Source: Craspedostauros australis (Eukaryota > Bacillariophyta > Bacillariophyceae > Mastogloiales > Achnanthaceae). From it: 64,000 nucleotides of DNA. A model generated the notes under the pieces. It worked only from the letters and a program-made list of their open reading frames with translations. It did not search any database and was not told the DNA's origin. The stretch lies in the NCBI GenBank assembly GCA_026770025.1, contig JAMXDE010000004.1, forward strand, positions 3,273,501-3,337,500, in the 5' to 3' direction. Made by a program: the position numbers and the translations under genes. Numbering within the stretch: position 1 is the stretch's first letter; each line of letters begins with the position of its first letter. Below, in pieces: positions 50,870 through 60,947 of the stretch.

Positions 50870-52804
50870 ATGTCCAGCAACAGCAAATCATTCATCACCC
50901 TTGCAAAGGGAGCGGAAAAGGAAGGAGTGGACTTCATTCATGTTTGCGCGGCTGTATTGTCGCACAGCTTGTCTGTTGGTGCTGGATACATTCAAAAGAA
51001 GAGGTCAGGCGATGCAATCAAGCTCGTGTGCTCTGTTTCTACTGACTGTCCCTTCGACTGCCGTGCTCGTCTCTTGAAGAATGGCAAAGGGGTCCGCATC
51101 ACGCACTTCGTTGGCCATGCTTGTCAGGGCACATGCACCCGCAAGAAAAGCTACAAAACTGCCGTCTTGGACGAGATGACTGACATCACTGGGAAGTATC
51201 AAGTTCCTGCTGCAGGTGGACGTCAGCAACTGGGCAACATGATCAAGAACGAATTGCCCATCACGCTGAAAAAGGGGCAGCTCTACAATATCATCAGGGA
51301 CAAAGGAGTTACAATCGAGAAGCACTTGGCCGAGTGCAAATTGATTCGGTCCTACATTGGTGCTGTGGCTGAGAAAGACAGTGGAGGAGCGTACAAGGTT
51401 GACATTGGTCCAGTCCAAGGTGACATCAATGGTGACGATGGAATGCAATTGCGCCGCGTCTTTTGTGCACCTGGTGGAAGCATCAAGACATTCTCTCATT
51501 TCGATGGTATGGTGTGTGTGGATGCCACTCACCTTCGATCTGCAGTGAAGGGTTACATGTGCCTCCTGACCGCTTATGATGCTTCACGCCAACTCGTCAT
51601 TCTTGCATTTGGCATTCTCCCTGTTGAAACAGCAAGCAACTGGAAATGGTTCCTCGATCATGTGAGGGACAGCTTTCCAAAGGTGCGCCTGCTCATGAGC
51701 GATGGTGCGAAGGGCCTTGAGAGTGGCGAAGTGCAAATGATGTTGGCAGGATGGGGCGTCACTCACACGCGTTGCATGTACCACATCTTGGACAAGAATG
51801 TTTCATCCAACAAGCAGCTGACAATGACCTCAAGACAGCACAAGCTCCTCAAGTCAGCTGTGTATGCCTGCAATGAGAATCATGCAGATCAGAAGTTGAG
51901 CCAAGTCCAGGCACAGAATCCAAAACTCCACGAATGGTTTATTCAACGCCAACATAAATGCCTGACACATTTGTTGCTTCGCAAACCCAATCAACATCGC
52001 TTCGGTATTGTCACATCTAATTCTTCTGAGCAGGCCAATGCGGCCCTCGAACACATCAGGGACAAGCCACTTTGCACCCTGGTGGCAGGTGTTATCAAGT
52101 ACATGGCTGACAAGCGCATGGAGAAAGCCATGAAGGCAGAAGAACACTGGAACGCTGGAAATGTCTTGACTCCTCGTTGCATGTCTGACATGGAAATGCT
52201 GAACAAAAAATCCGGGAAACTAAACGTGCTCGTGGACAGTGTACATGACTCTGAGATCAAAGCGAGTGTCATGTGGTATGACAGCCCTACCATTTCTGAG
52301 GAAGTGACTCTCAGATCGGACTTTGCAATGAACTGCACCTGTGGTGCTCCATTGGAGTACAAGAGGCCCTGTCTCCACATCCTGGCAGTGTTCCGCGCAG
52401 ACGCTGCTAAGCCCAGGAATGCACCACCAGGTGTCTTTCACTACAAGAACGTTGGTTGGTACAGCAAGGAGTGGCATACTGCCACATGGATAGAGCAACA
52501 CGGAAAAAAGGTGGTGCCCATTCAACGAGCAAGGGTGGAACGAAGACAATTGGTGGCAGAGAACGTGGCACCCATGGTGATTTCCGCGAAGTCTGGTCGA
52601 AAGCGCAAAACTACCAACAGCGACAATCCATCAACAGCCGGAGGAGTGCGACTGTGCCCAGGATGCGGCGAGCTCGGTCACTTCCTTCACAGTTGCCCAA
52701 AACCAATTCCATCCACCCTTGTGAAGAGCAAAAAGAAACAAGTTGATAAGATTCTGCCCCAAGTGATGGAACAACTGGGAGGCAGCGTGCAGGATGAAGA
52801 ATAG
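50870..52804 (+). CDS. MULE-type DDE transposase with SWIM and CCHC zinc fingers
   Basis: A 644-residue intact transposase. It cuts and pastes the surrounding element by recognising its terminal repeats. The N-terminal region carries Cys/His residues (CSVSTDCPFDCRA, HFVGHACQGTC) fitting the FAR1/WRKY-like zinc-binding domain of MULE transposases. The catalytic triad is visible: Asp in MVCVDATHLR (about residue 216), Asp in LLMSDGAKGL (about 280) and Glu in TSNSSEQANAAL (about 388), with the CMYHILDKN motif typical of the family between the last two. A SWIM zinc finger CTCGAPLEYKRPCLHIL (about 488) and a CCHC knuckle CPGCGELGHFLHSC (about 598) follow. A Lys-rich stretch at the end may direct nuclear import. 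There are no internal stops or introns. Confidence 0.92.
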   Translation: MSSNSKSFITLAKGAEKEGVDFIHVCAAVLSHSLSVGAGYIQKKRSGDAIKLVCSVSTDCPFDCRARLLKNGKGVRITHFVGHACQGTCTRKKSYKTAVLDEMTDITGKYQVPAAGGRQQLGNMIKNELPITLKKGQLYNIIRDKGVTIEKHLAECKLIRSYIGAVAEKDSGGAYKVDIGPVQGDINGDDGMQLRRVFCAPGGSIKTFSHFDGMVCVDATHLRSAVKGYMCLLTAYDASRQLVILAFGILPVETASNWKWFLDHVRDSFPKVRLLMSDGAKGLESGEVQMMLAGWGVTHTRCMYHILDKNVSSNKQLTMTSRQHKLLKSAVYACNENHADQKLSQVQAQNPKLHEWFIQRQHKCLTHLLLRKPNQHRFGIVTSNSSEQANAALEHIRDKPLCTLVAGVIKYMADKRMEKAMKAEEHWNAGNVLTPRCMSDMEMLNKKSGKLNVLVDSVHDSEIKASVMWYDSPTISEEVTLRSDFAMNCTCGAPLEYKRPCLHILAVFRADAAKPRNAPPGVFHYKNVGWYSKEWHTATWIEQHGKKVVPIQRARVERRQLVAENVAPMVISAKSGRKRKTTNSDNPSTAGGVRLCPGCGELGHFLHSCPKPIPSTLVKSKKKQVDKILPQVMEQLGGSVQDEE

Positions 52805-53029
52805 ACTAACCCATCATAGCACAATGGCATAGTTCGCCATACCATTCCCTGTAGATAACACTCTGCAATGCAATGCTGATGTATAGTAGTCTGTTGCATC
52901 ATCATGGCTCCAGAAGTATCTCATGCTGTCCACAGTGTGCCATGAATTGGCAAGGTATGCATTAGAAGGCCCAAGATGATGGCATTTGAACACTTGGAGC
53001 GCATCAAGAGCGTTCGACTGGGTACACTC

Positions 53030-56000
53030 CCAGCATACCGGGACCAGAATCCTTCTGGAAGGTATTCAAATCTGAGTTTGTAGATATCGAGTGCTGTGGG
53101 TGACAGTACTGTGAGCTACGCATCGAACTGTACAGTAGATTGTCAAAATGTGCATAGAAAATGTCAACCACAATCAAATCCAACCCGGCGCCCACTTACA
53201 ACACACCCCAAAGTGTCTGGTCACGAAGCATGAGGTCTCCAATCCATCTGGAAGGTAGTCAAATCTGAGAATCTAGATTTCGAGTGGTGTTGTGGGTGGT
53301 CGTACTGTGACCTACGCACAATACTGTGCAGTAGATTGTCAAAATGTGCATAGAAAATGTCAACCTCAATGAAATCCAACCTGGCGGAAACTTACAACAC
53401 ATCCCAAAGTGTCTGGTGACGAAGTATGAGGTCTCCAGCCCATCAGGAAGGCATCCATATCTGAGAATCTAGATTTGGTGTGGTGTTGTGGGTGGTAGTA
53501 CTACGAGCTACGCACAATTCTGTACAGTAGATTGCCCATATGTGCCTGTAAATGTCAACCTCAATGAAATCCAACCTGGCGGGCACGTACAACACACCCC
53601 AAAGTGTCTGGTCACGAAGTATGAGGCCTCCAGCTCATCAGGAAGGCATCCATATCTGAGAATCTAGATTTTGAGTGGTTCTGTGGGTGGCAGTACGATG
53701 GCCTACGCGCCATTCTGTGCAGTAGATTGTCAATATGTGCATATAAAACGTCAACCACAATCAAATCCAACCTGGCGCCCACTTACAACACACCCCAAAG
53801 GACCTGGTCACGAAGTATGAGGTCTCCAGCGCATCTGGAAGGCATCCATATCTGGATGTGGAGATATCGAGTGGTTCTGTGGGTGGCAGTACGGTGACCT
53901 TGGCATTTGGCTGGACTGACCCTTCCACACAGATACATTCCTGACAGATTGGAGACCTCATACTTCGTGACCAGGTACTTTGGGGTGTGTTGTAAGTGCC
54001 CACCGGGTTGGATTTTATTGTGGTTGACATTTATACGTACATATGGGCAATCTACTGTACAGAATCGTGTGTAGCTCGTAGTACTGCCACCCAAAGCACC
54101 ACACAAAATCTAGATTCTCAGATTTGACTACCTTCCAGATGCGCTGGAGACCTCATACTCCGTCACCAGGTACTTTGGGGTGTGTTGTACGTGCCCGCCT
54201 GGTCGGATTTGATTGTGGTTGACATTTTCTATGCGCATATGGGCAATCTACTGTAAAGAATTGTGTGTTGGCCATCGTACTGTCACGCACAGAACCACTC
54301 GATATCTCCACATCCAGATATGGATGCCTTCCAGATGCGCTGGAGACCTCATACTTCGTGACCAGGTCCTTTGGGGTGTGTTGTAAGTGGGCGCCTAGTT
54401 GGATTTGATTGCGGTTGACATTTTATATGCACATATTGACAATCTACTGCACAGAATGGCGCGTGGTTCGTAGTACTGCCACCCACAGCACCACTCAAAA
54501 TCTAGAGTCTCAGATATGGATGCCTTCCTGATGAGCTGGAGACCTCATACTTCGTCACCAGGTACTTTGGGGTGTGTTGTACGTGCCCGCCTGGTCGGAT
54601 TTGATTGTGGTTGACATTTACAGGCACATATGGGCAATCTACTGTACAGAATTGTGCGTAGGTCATCGTACTGCCACCCACAGAACCACTCAAAATCTAG
54701 ATTCTCAGATATGGATGCCTTCCAGATGGGCTGGAGACCTCATACTCCGTCACCAGGTACTTTGGGGTGTGTTGTACGTGCCCGCTGGGTTGGATTTCAT
54801 TGAGGTTGACATTTACAGGCACATATGGGCAATCTACTGCACAGTATCGTGCGTAGCTCGTAGTACTACCACCCACAACACCACACCAAATCTAGATTCT
54901 CAGATATGGATGCCTTCCAGATGGATTGGAGACCTCATACTTCGTGACCAGACACTTTGGGGTGTGTTGTAAGTTTCCGCCAGGTTGGATTTCATTGAGG
55001 TTGACATTTATAGGCACTAATTCTCAATCTACTGCACAGTATCGTGCGTAGGTCACAGTACGACCACCCACAACACCACACCAAATCTAGATTCTCAGAT
55101 ATGGATGCCTTCCAGATGCGCTGGAGACCTCATACTTCGTGACCAGACACTTTGGGGTGTGTTGTAGGTTTCCGCCAGGTTGGATTTCATTGAGGTTGAC
55201 ATTTACAGGCACATATGGGCAATCTACTGTACAGAATTGTGCGTAGCTCGTAGTACTACCACCCACAACACCACACCAAATCTAGATTCTCAGATATGGA
55301 TGCCTTCCTGATGGGCTGGAGACCTCATACTTCGTCACCAGACACTTTGGGGTGTGTTGTAAGTTTCCGCCAGGTTGGATTTCATTGAGGTTGACATTTA
55401 TAGGCACTAATTCTCAATCTACTGCACACTATCGCGCGTAGGCCATCGTACTACCACCCACAGCACCACTCAAAATCTAGATTCCCAGATATGGATGCCT
55501 TCCTGATGGGCTGGAGACCTCATACTTCGTCACCAGACACTTTGGGGTGTGTTGTAAGAGTCCGCCAGGTTGGATTTGATTGTGGTTGACATTTTATATG
55601 CACATTTTGACAATCTACTGTACAGAATTGTGCGTAGATCATCGTACTGCCACCCACAGAACCACTCGAAATCTAGATTCTCAGATATGGATGCCTTCCA
55701 GATGCGCTGGAGACCTCATACTTCGTGACCAGGTCCTTTGGGGTGTGTTGTAAGTGGGCGCCAGGTTGGATTTGATTGCGGTTGACATTTTATATGCACA
55801 TATTGACAATCTACTGCACAGTATTGTGCGTAGGTCACAGTACGACCACCCACAACACCACTCAAAATCTAGATTCTCAGATTTGACTACCTTCCAGACG
55901 GATTGGAGGCCTCATACTTCGTGACCAGACACTTTGGGGTGTGTTGTAAGTGGGCGCCAGGTTGGATTCGATTGTGATTGACATTTTCTATGCACATATG

Positions 56001-56780
56001 GGCAAGCTACTGTACAGTATTGTGCGTAGGCCATCGCACGACCACCCACAGCACCACACCAAATCTAGATTCCTAGATATGGATGCCTTCCAGATGGATT
56101 GGAGGCCTCATACTTCGTGACCAGACACTTTGGGGTGTGTTGTAAGTGGGCGCAAGGTTGGATTCGATTGTGATTGACATTTTCTATGCACATTTTGACA
56201 ATCTACTGCACAGTATTGTGCGTAGGTCACAGTACGACCACCCACAACACCACTCGAAATCTAGATTCTCAGATTTGACTACCTTCCAGATGGATTGGAG
56301 ACCTCATGCTTCGTGACCAGACACTTTGGGGTGTGTTGTAAGTGGGCGCCAGGTTGGATTTGATTGTGATTGACATTTTCTATGCACATATGGGCAAGCT
56401 ACTGTACAGTATTGTGCGTAGGCCATCGCACGACCACCCACAGCACCACACCAAATCTAGATTCCTAGATATGGATGCCTTCCAGATGGATTGGAGGCCT
56501 CATACTTCGTGACCAGACACTTTGGGGTGTGTTGTAAGTGGGCGCAAGGTTGGATTCGATTGTGATTGACATTTCTATGCACATTTTGACAATCTACTGT
56601 ACAGTTCGATGCGTAGCTCACAGTACTGTCACCCACAGCACCACTCGATATCTAGATTCTCAGATTTGACTACCTTCCAGACGGATATAAGACCTCATAC
56701 TTCGTGACCAGATCCTTTGGAGTGTGTCGGAAGTGGGCGCCAGGTTGGTTTGGATTCCGGTCGACATTTTCTATGCACGC
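53030..56780. repeat. inverted 195-bp satellite array inside the MULE
   Basis: A unit of about 195 bp containing CTTTGGGGTGTGTTGT repeats through 3.7 kb. About four to five units run in one orientation (anchor at 53198, 53395, 53589, 53785, as ACAACACACCCCAAAG) and about fifteen in the other (anchor at 53979, 54173, 54369, 54565, 54760, 54955 and onward to about 56710). Orientation switches near 53925. Units differ by about 5-15% and keep internal motifs such as AATCTAGATTCTCAGATATGG. Stop-free translations across the array are a by-product of the repetition. Confidence 0.88.
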
Positions 56781-57143
56781 ACGTTCGAAGTTCTGTGCAA
56801 CGAGATGTGTTCCGCACAGCATGACTCGAATCATTGATTTGGATAGGGGCACCCCTTCCAGAATGTTAATGATCCTTGTAATCCACCCACTGTACCCACT
56901 TTCGCTCGGTTGCTGTGATGATGCTTGCAAATTTTGATGTATTGGATCTTTCAGATGAAGGTTTGGTCGAAGTTCTTTGTGAAGTACACAGTCACCGTGG
57001 CGTAAGCCGTGATATGACAGCATGTGATCTGTGACACCTTCCAGATGGCTATAGACACTCGCAAGCTGGTAGTATACCGATTGGAATGCTTTCGATTTGT
57101 TGGTCTTGTTTAGATGGAATATGTTTATCCTTTGCTATGAAGG
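56781..57143. other. unique sequence between satellite and right MULE end
   Basis: About 360 bp inside the MULE with no recognised gene; a counterpart to the spacer between the transposase stop and the array. Confidence 0.4.
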
Positions 57144-57492
57144 TTTGGCCAGAACACGATCCATGGCGCAAAGAATCGGAGCAAATGGATGGATGATGCA
57201 CATATCTATGACTAAAGTAGGCGTTAATTCCCTTCATTGCATGTCACATATTTGGATGGACTATTTACTTGCATTCTATGATGAGTGTGTCATATTTATG
57301 TGATGTGGTTTGTCTTTTTCGTGCATGTTACAGGTAGTCTACATTTATGCGCTAACCTTGGAAGTCGATGCGAAACCTCTTTGTCGATAGGACGTCGCAT
57401 CGACATTTGGACGTTTTGGCCACTAAGTATTGAAAAAACAGGCTGGTTGATGCAAATCGGCACTTCAAAAGGGCTGGTTAATGAATTTCCTC
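57144..57492 (-). repeat. MULE right terminal inverted repeat
   Basis: 349 bp, the reverse complement of the left repeat with scattered mismatches; the outer end is ...GGTTAATGAATTTCCTC. Confidence 0.85.
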
Positions 57493-57501
57493 CTTGAAAA
57501 G
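57493..57501. repeat. target-site duplication, right copy (CTTGAAAAG)
   Basis: Identical to 50378-50386 and directly outside the right terminal inverted repeat. Confidence 0.85.
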
Positions 57502-57696
57502 TCTATCGAAATTCGTCCGATCAGTTCAAATTGAGTCACGTCGTTGAAAAATAGTTCTGAAACGTTAGACGTCTTCACTTGTCTAGAGAGAGAGAGAGTA
57601 ATACAATTCATGGCGATTCCTGTCCTAGCCATTGCAACATCCCTCGCATCAAGCTGCAAAGCCCTATTTTAACCATACTAGATACTTTCTGTGCGT

Positions 57697-58602
57697 TCAC
57701 CTCCGCCGCCGTCGACGCCTTCGGTGTCCATCATCTCCACTTCCATTCGCACCATCTCCAACACCAACATTCAAAGAATTCGACGAGTTAGATTTGCCAT
57801 CGCCACCCTCGTACTTCCCATGCTTGCGTAGGATGGATCCCTTGTGCTGTTGCAAATGCTCCTGTTCCCTCTGCATCTGACGTGCCAATTCCCACATCCC
57901 GCCTTTGTCGAGGCCGCCCTGAGACTGCTCCGCGGCAACCTGCGCCATCTCCTTGCGCGTTGTCAGATTCATGCGAAACAGGACATCCGCGTGCCCCGTC
58001 TCTTCGTAGAACCACGCCTGGAATTCATCGTCGGACATGCTGTGCGCGTCGTCGCCTGGTTGCATCACGCGGCTGCCTCCATCCTGCGTTTCTTGGATCA
58101 CCTCGAATGCTTGGCGCAGCTCGATGAACGTATCCGCGTTGGATGGAGAGCTGCTTTTTGTGTCTGCGGCGTTGCCGCGTTGCGCATCGGGATGGTGCTT
58201 CAAGGCGAGCTCGATGAAGCGTCTCTTGACGGCCGCGTACGATGACGTCGCGGGCACGCCCAGAACTTGGAATGGGTTCGTTGCGTGCACGCCAGGCAGC
58301 GATCGATGCGAATTGCTGCTGCTACTGCCTCTGGATGAGGAGCACCATCGCTGGCATGCGATGTGCGCCCGAATCTTCGAGATGCTGGTGGTCGCCACGT
58401 GCTGGTGCTCATAAATCGATCTCAGCGAAGCGTGTGTGTGAGAATGTAAACTGGAAGCAAGAGGCGCCCGCCTTGTCGTCCTCATCAGTACGAGCATTCT
58501 GTGGAATTGCTTCATTGGCATCAAGGGCAGATGCGCACGAGTACGAGTATGTGTTCCTGTGTTGGTGGGAGTACGATGCAGAGTAGTGCTCGTACTTTGC
58601 AA
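57697..58602 (-). CDS. J-domain (DnaJ) co-chaperone, probably mitochondrial
   Basis: A 301-residue protein. The J domain lies at about residues 108-170: NPFQVLGVPATSSYAAVKRRF, then LALKHHPDAQRG with the HPD tripeptide that stimulates Hsp70 ATPase (about 137), then FIELRQAFEVIQE. The N-terminus is rich in Arg, Ser, Thr and His without acidic residues until the domain, and internal Mets at 58521 and 58515 begin MPMKQFHRMLVLMRTTRRA, a good mitochondrial presequence. After the J domain come a conserved-looking FQAWFYEETGHADVLFRMNL segment and a long amphipathic region. The C-terminus ends in a run of nine Arg encoded by a CGN-type repeat. There is no G/F-rich or zinc-finger domain, so it is a class III J protein. 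Confidence 0.75.
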   Translation of the reverse strand: MQSTSTTLHRTPTNTGTHTRTRAHLPLMPMKQFHRMLVLMRTTRRAPLASSLHSHTHASLRSIYEHQHVATTSISKIRAHIACQRWCSSSRGSSSSNSHRSLPGVHATNPFQVLGVPATSSYAAVKRRFIELALKHHPDAQRGNAADTKSSSPSNADTFIELRQAFEVIQETQDGGSRVMQPGDDAHSMSDDEFQAWFYEETGHADVLFRMNLTTRKEMAQVAAEQSQGGLDKGGMWELARQMQREQEHLQQHKGSILRKHGKYEGGDGKSNSSNSLNVGVGDGANGSGDDGHRRRRRRRR

Positions 58603-59033
58603 TTCGATGCACTTATCGCATCGATTCCAACCGCTGATGGCTGCCGAATGTGAGGATTCTTGTTCGTTTGATGCGGTCTGGGGTGATGGTGTGAGTCGCG
58701 GCCATCAATCCTCACTCAGGCTTCAAGCTCCTCACCAAAACATGAGTGTGCGATAAGGTTGCCGTTCATTCCACAAGTACATTTTTACAACATGGTACAT
58801 AGCCGTATGGATAGTCTATCATCAAGTACAGATCGCAATCACTTCCACTTCCACGTCAGGCTGTCGCTTCGGAGGCGAAGCTAACTTATACAAGCACTAG
58901 CACATTGTACTTCACAAGCAATCCAAACGCAATACAGCAGCAGCAGCAGCAGCAGCAGTATCAGCAGTTGCATTCTCTCTAGAATACTCTGCTATTGCTT
59001 CCCCGAACAACTACGAGCCAACACGATCGTTCA
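58603..59033. other. intergenic spacer with CAG microsatellite
   Basis: About 430 bp between the J-protein 5' end and the glycosyltransferase stop. It contains eight CAG units at 58935-58958; nothing else was recognised. Confidence 0.5.
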
Positions 59034-60437
59034 TCAGGCCCGCACTGGAATGCGCATCAAGTCCTCGAACCGGGCAGCACGATCCCTCATGAAGGCATCG
59101 TACCAGGTCATCAGCTTCGCCTGTCGATCATCCAAGTCTTGCGGATTGTCCCTCAATGATTGTGACAGTTGCTGTATCGTATCTGGTAGCTCATTCCAAT
59201 CGGACAGCACAATCATCGGTGCCGGCCCGTACGGCAAGCTTTCATCCAACATCGGATGCAGCGCGAGGATGCACCGATGTCTGTGGTAAGATCCGTTCAA
59301 GGCGATGATCGGGATGCTGCCGGCCTCCATCGCCTCGAACATACGAAACGACTCCGGGTTGTGACCCAGCGGGGACAACGTGAAGACGGAATCCAAGAGC
59401 TTTGTGGCATAGTCATTGGACTGGATATGACCTTTGTGCAGTTCTTTCGTCCAGTATTTCGCAATGTGAATGAACGATCTCTCCGTTATGTCCAATGGGA
59501 TGGACCCGTTGATCAACAGTTCCTTGAGTCCTTTCCTCGTGTGTGACGTTGTGGTTGAGAAGACCGCGTTGAATATAGTGTTGCGATGCGATGATTTCGG
59601 TACCACGATTCCTGTGGCGGATCGGATATGCATACCATCAACATTGGTGTTGTCGTTGCTGCGATCGTCATTGTCGTGGTTGTTGCGGGTGTGAGCGTCG
59701 TCGCTGTCATCATCGCCATCGTCGTTGCTGTTACTGTTGCCGTTTTTGACATTGCTATTGGCATTGATAACTGTCCTGTTGGATAAGTGGTGTTGGAATG
59801 CGTTCCAGAAGTCTAAGCGCGGCCCCAGTGGAATGTACAACGGCTTGGAGCGCACCGCGCCCGCACCGGTGGCATTAGCAGCAGCCGTACCATTTCCACC
59901 AACATGACTGTAGAACCCTCGAAAGTCCACGCCGGGTTGATGGAACGTCTTGCAGAATTCATCGTACGCGATCATGACTCTGCAATGCGGCGCGAACTGA
60001 TCCCGAATTTCGACGGCAGCGAGCTCCCTGCTGATCAGGAGACACGGCGGTTCCGCCTTGGGACCGATCTCCGTTTGGAATTTTTTCCTTGACAGGTTGG
60101 ATTTGCGCAGACCGTAGCGCAGCGACCCGCCTCCGTACCGTTGCATCGCGCCCGTTGTGAAGATAGAATAGGCATGTTCTGGTGCTGGATCACCTCGTCG
60201 ATCCATGTAAACCTTCAGCTCGGAATCAGTTGGATATGTCCCGTTGCCGGACTCTCCATCTCTGGCGACGTACACGCTGACCGCCGTTGATGGCACAACC
60301 AACAGCTGCGAACGCGTTAGCAGGAATGGCGCCAAGCATGCCCCCAGCGCAACGACCAGCAGGACAGCCATCTGGCGCCGCGCTTTCGAATTCTGCATGG
60401 GATGGTGTCGTTGGAGATGTATTAGTAGGTCATCCAA
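59034..60437 (-). CDS. exostosin-like (GT47-type) glycosyltransferase, type II membrane protein
   Basis: A 467-residue protein with a single N-terminal hydrophobic segment (MAVLLVVALGACLAPFLL, about residues 23-40), the topology of Golgi glycosyltransferases. Near the C-terminus it has LLDSVFTLSPLGHNPESFRM followed by FEAMEAGSIPIIAL (about 348-380), the nucleotide-sugar binding signature of the exostosin/RXYLT1 group, with the acidic residue pair in 'PESFRMFEAMEAG'. Upstream, PLYIPLGPRLDFW is also typical. A highly acidic/Asn-rich insertion (about 228-265; poly Asn/Asp/Ser) interrupts the domain. Role inferred: transfer of a sugar to a glycoprotein or cell-wall polysaccharide; donor and acceptor unknown. 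The start at 60437 leaves only 22 residues before the membrane anchor, which supports it. Confidence 0.75.
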   Translation of the reverse strand: MDDLLIHLQRHHPMQNSKARRQMAVLLVVALGACLAPFLLTRSQLLVVPSTAVSVYVARDGESGNGTYPTDSELKVYMDRRGDPAPEHAYSIFTTGAMQRYGGGSLRYGLRKSNLSRKKFQTEIGPKAEPPCLLISRELAAVEIRDQFAPHCRVMIAYDEFCKTFHQPGVDFRGFYSHVGGNGTAAANATGAGAVRSKPLYIPLGPRLDFWNAFQHHLSNRTVINANSNVKNGNSNSNDDGDDDSDDAHTRNNHDNDDRSNDNTNVDGMHIRSATGIVVPKSSHRNTIFNAVFSTTTSHTRKGLKELLINGSIPLDITERSFIHIAKYWTKELHKGHIQSNDYATKLLDSVFTLSPLGHNPESFRMFEAMEAGSIPIIALNGSYHRHRCILALHPMLDESLPYGPAPMIVLSDWNELPDTIQQLSQSLRDNPQDLDDRQAKLMTWYDAFMRDRAARFEDLMRIPVRA

Positions 60438-60947
60438 TGCGGTACATCCGTCCTCCTTCTGTTGCGTTGTCCTCGCAGAGTAGAGATGGATGCTTGGCGG
60501 AGTATAGTAGGTATGATGTCATCCTCATACTCATCCTCGTACTCTGTGGTTGTTGTCGTCGCCAGCATCGTTGGTGTTGGTGTTGTTGCGGTCACAAGAT
60601 TGTCGTTTCTTCCTTTCCGCGACTGCTGATGACTTCTGAATCGTGGGCGAAGACACCTTTTCAGACTTATTTAGCTTCATTATCAATGACTGGAAACGAA
60701 GACACCGAAACAAACAACAAGAATCACGAATCAACAAAAACAACGCATCCATCAACGCAAGGTGCGTCTTGTGTCTTGTTTTTGGTGTGTGGATGGATCC
60801 ATCCCACAAGGGCACAACGCAGGGAATGCCCACCATGGCGCATCGCAAGGTCATGAATGGCACCTCGCGAGAGGAGGACTTTGGAGTGACGTGCTTGCAT
60901 CATTTTCCAAGAAGAGAGAGAGACAAAGAGGAAAGAGAGAGGGGAGC
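60438..60947. promoter_or_regulatory. shared 5' region between glycosyltransferase and MBD4-like gene
   Basis: About 510 bp between divergent 5' ends. The frame of the glycosylase is open back to a Met at 60762, but that stretch shows no conserved residues. A GA-rich run (AGAGAGAG...GAGAGAG) lies at about 60910-60945, just upstream of the preferred start. Bidirectional promoter inferred from position. Confidence 0.35.

Larger units (their letters stand above)
50387..57492 (+). mobile_element. complete Mutator-like element (MULE), 7,106 bp
   Basis: Terminal inverted repeats at 50387-50735 and 57144-57492 are each 349 bp, begin GAGGAAATTCATTAACC, and are clearly similar along their whole length with scattered substitutions. 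A 9-bp direct duplication, CTTGAAAAG, flanks the element. Inside are a transposase gene (50870-52804, rightward) and a long inverted satellite (about 53030-56780). An intact transposase frame, matching ends and an exact duplication indicate a fairly recent insertion. Confidence 0.9.

Noticed and set aside
54574-54972. 132-codon repetitive open frame in the satellite
   Set aside because: It only reflects two tandem satellite units lacking stops in one frame; other units contain stops in the same frame.
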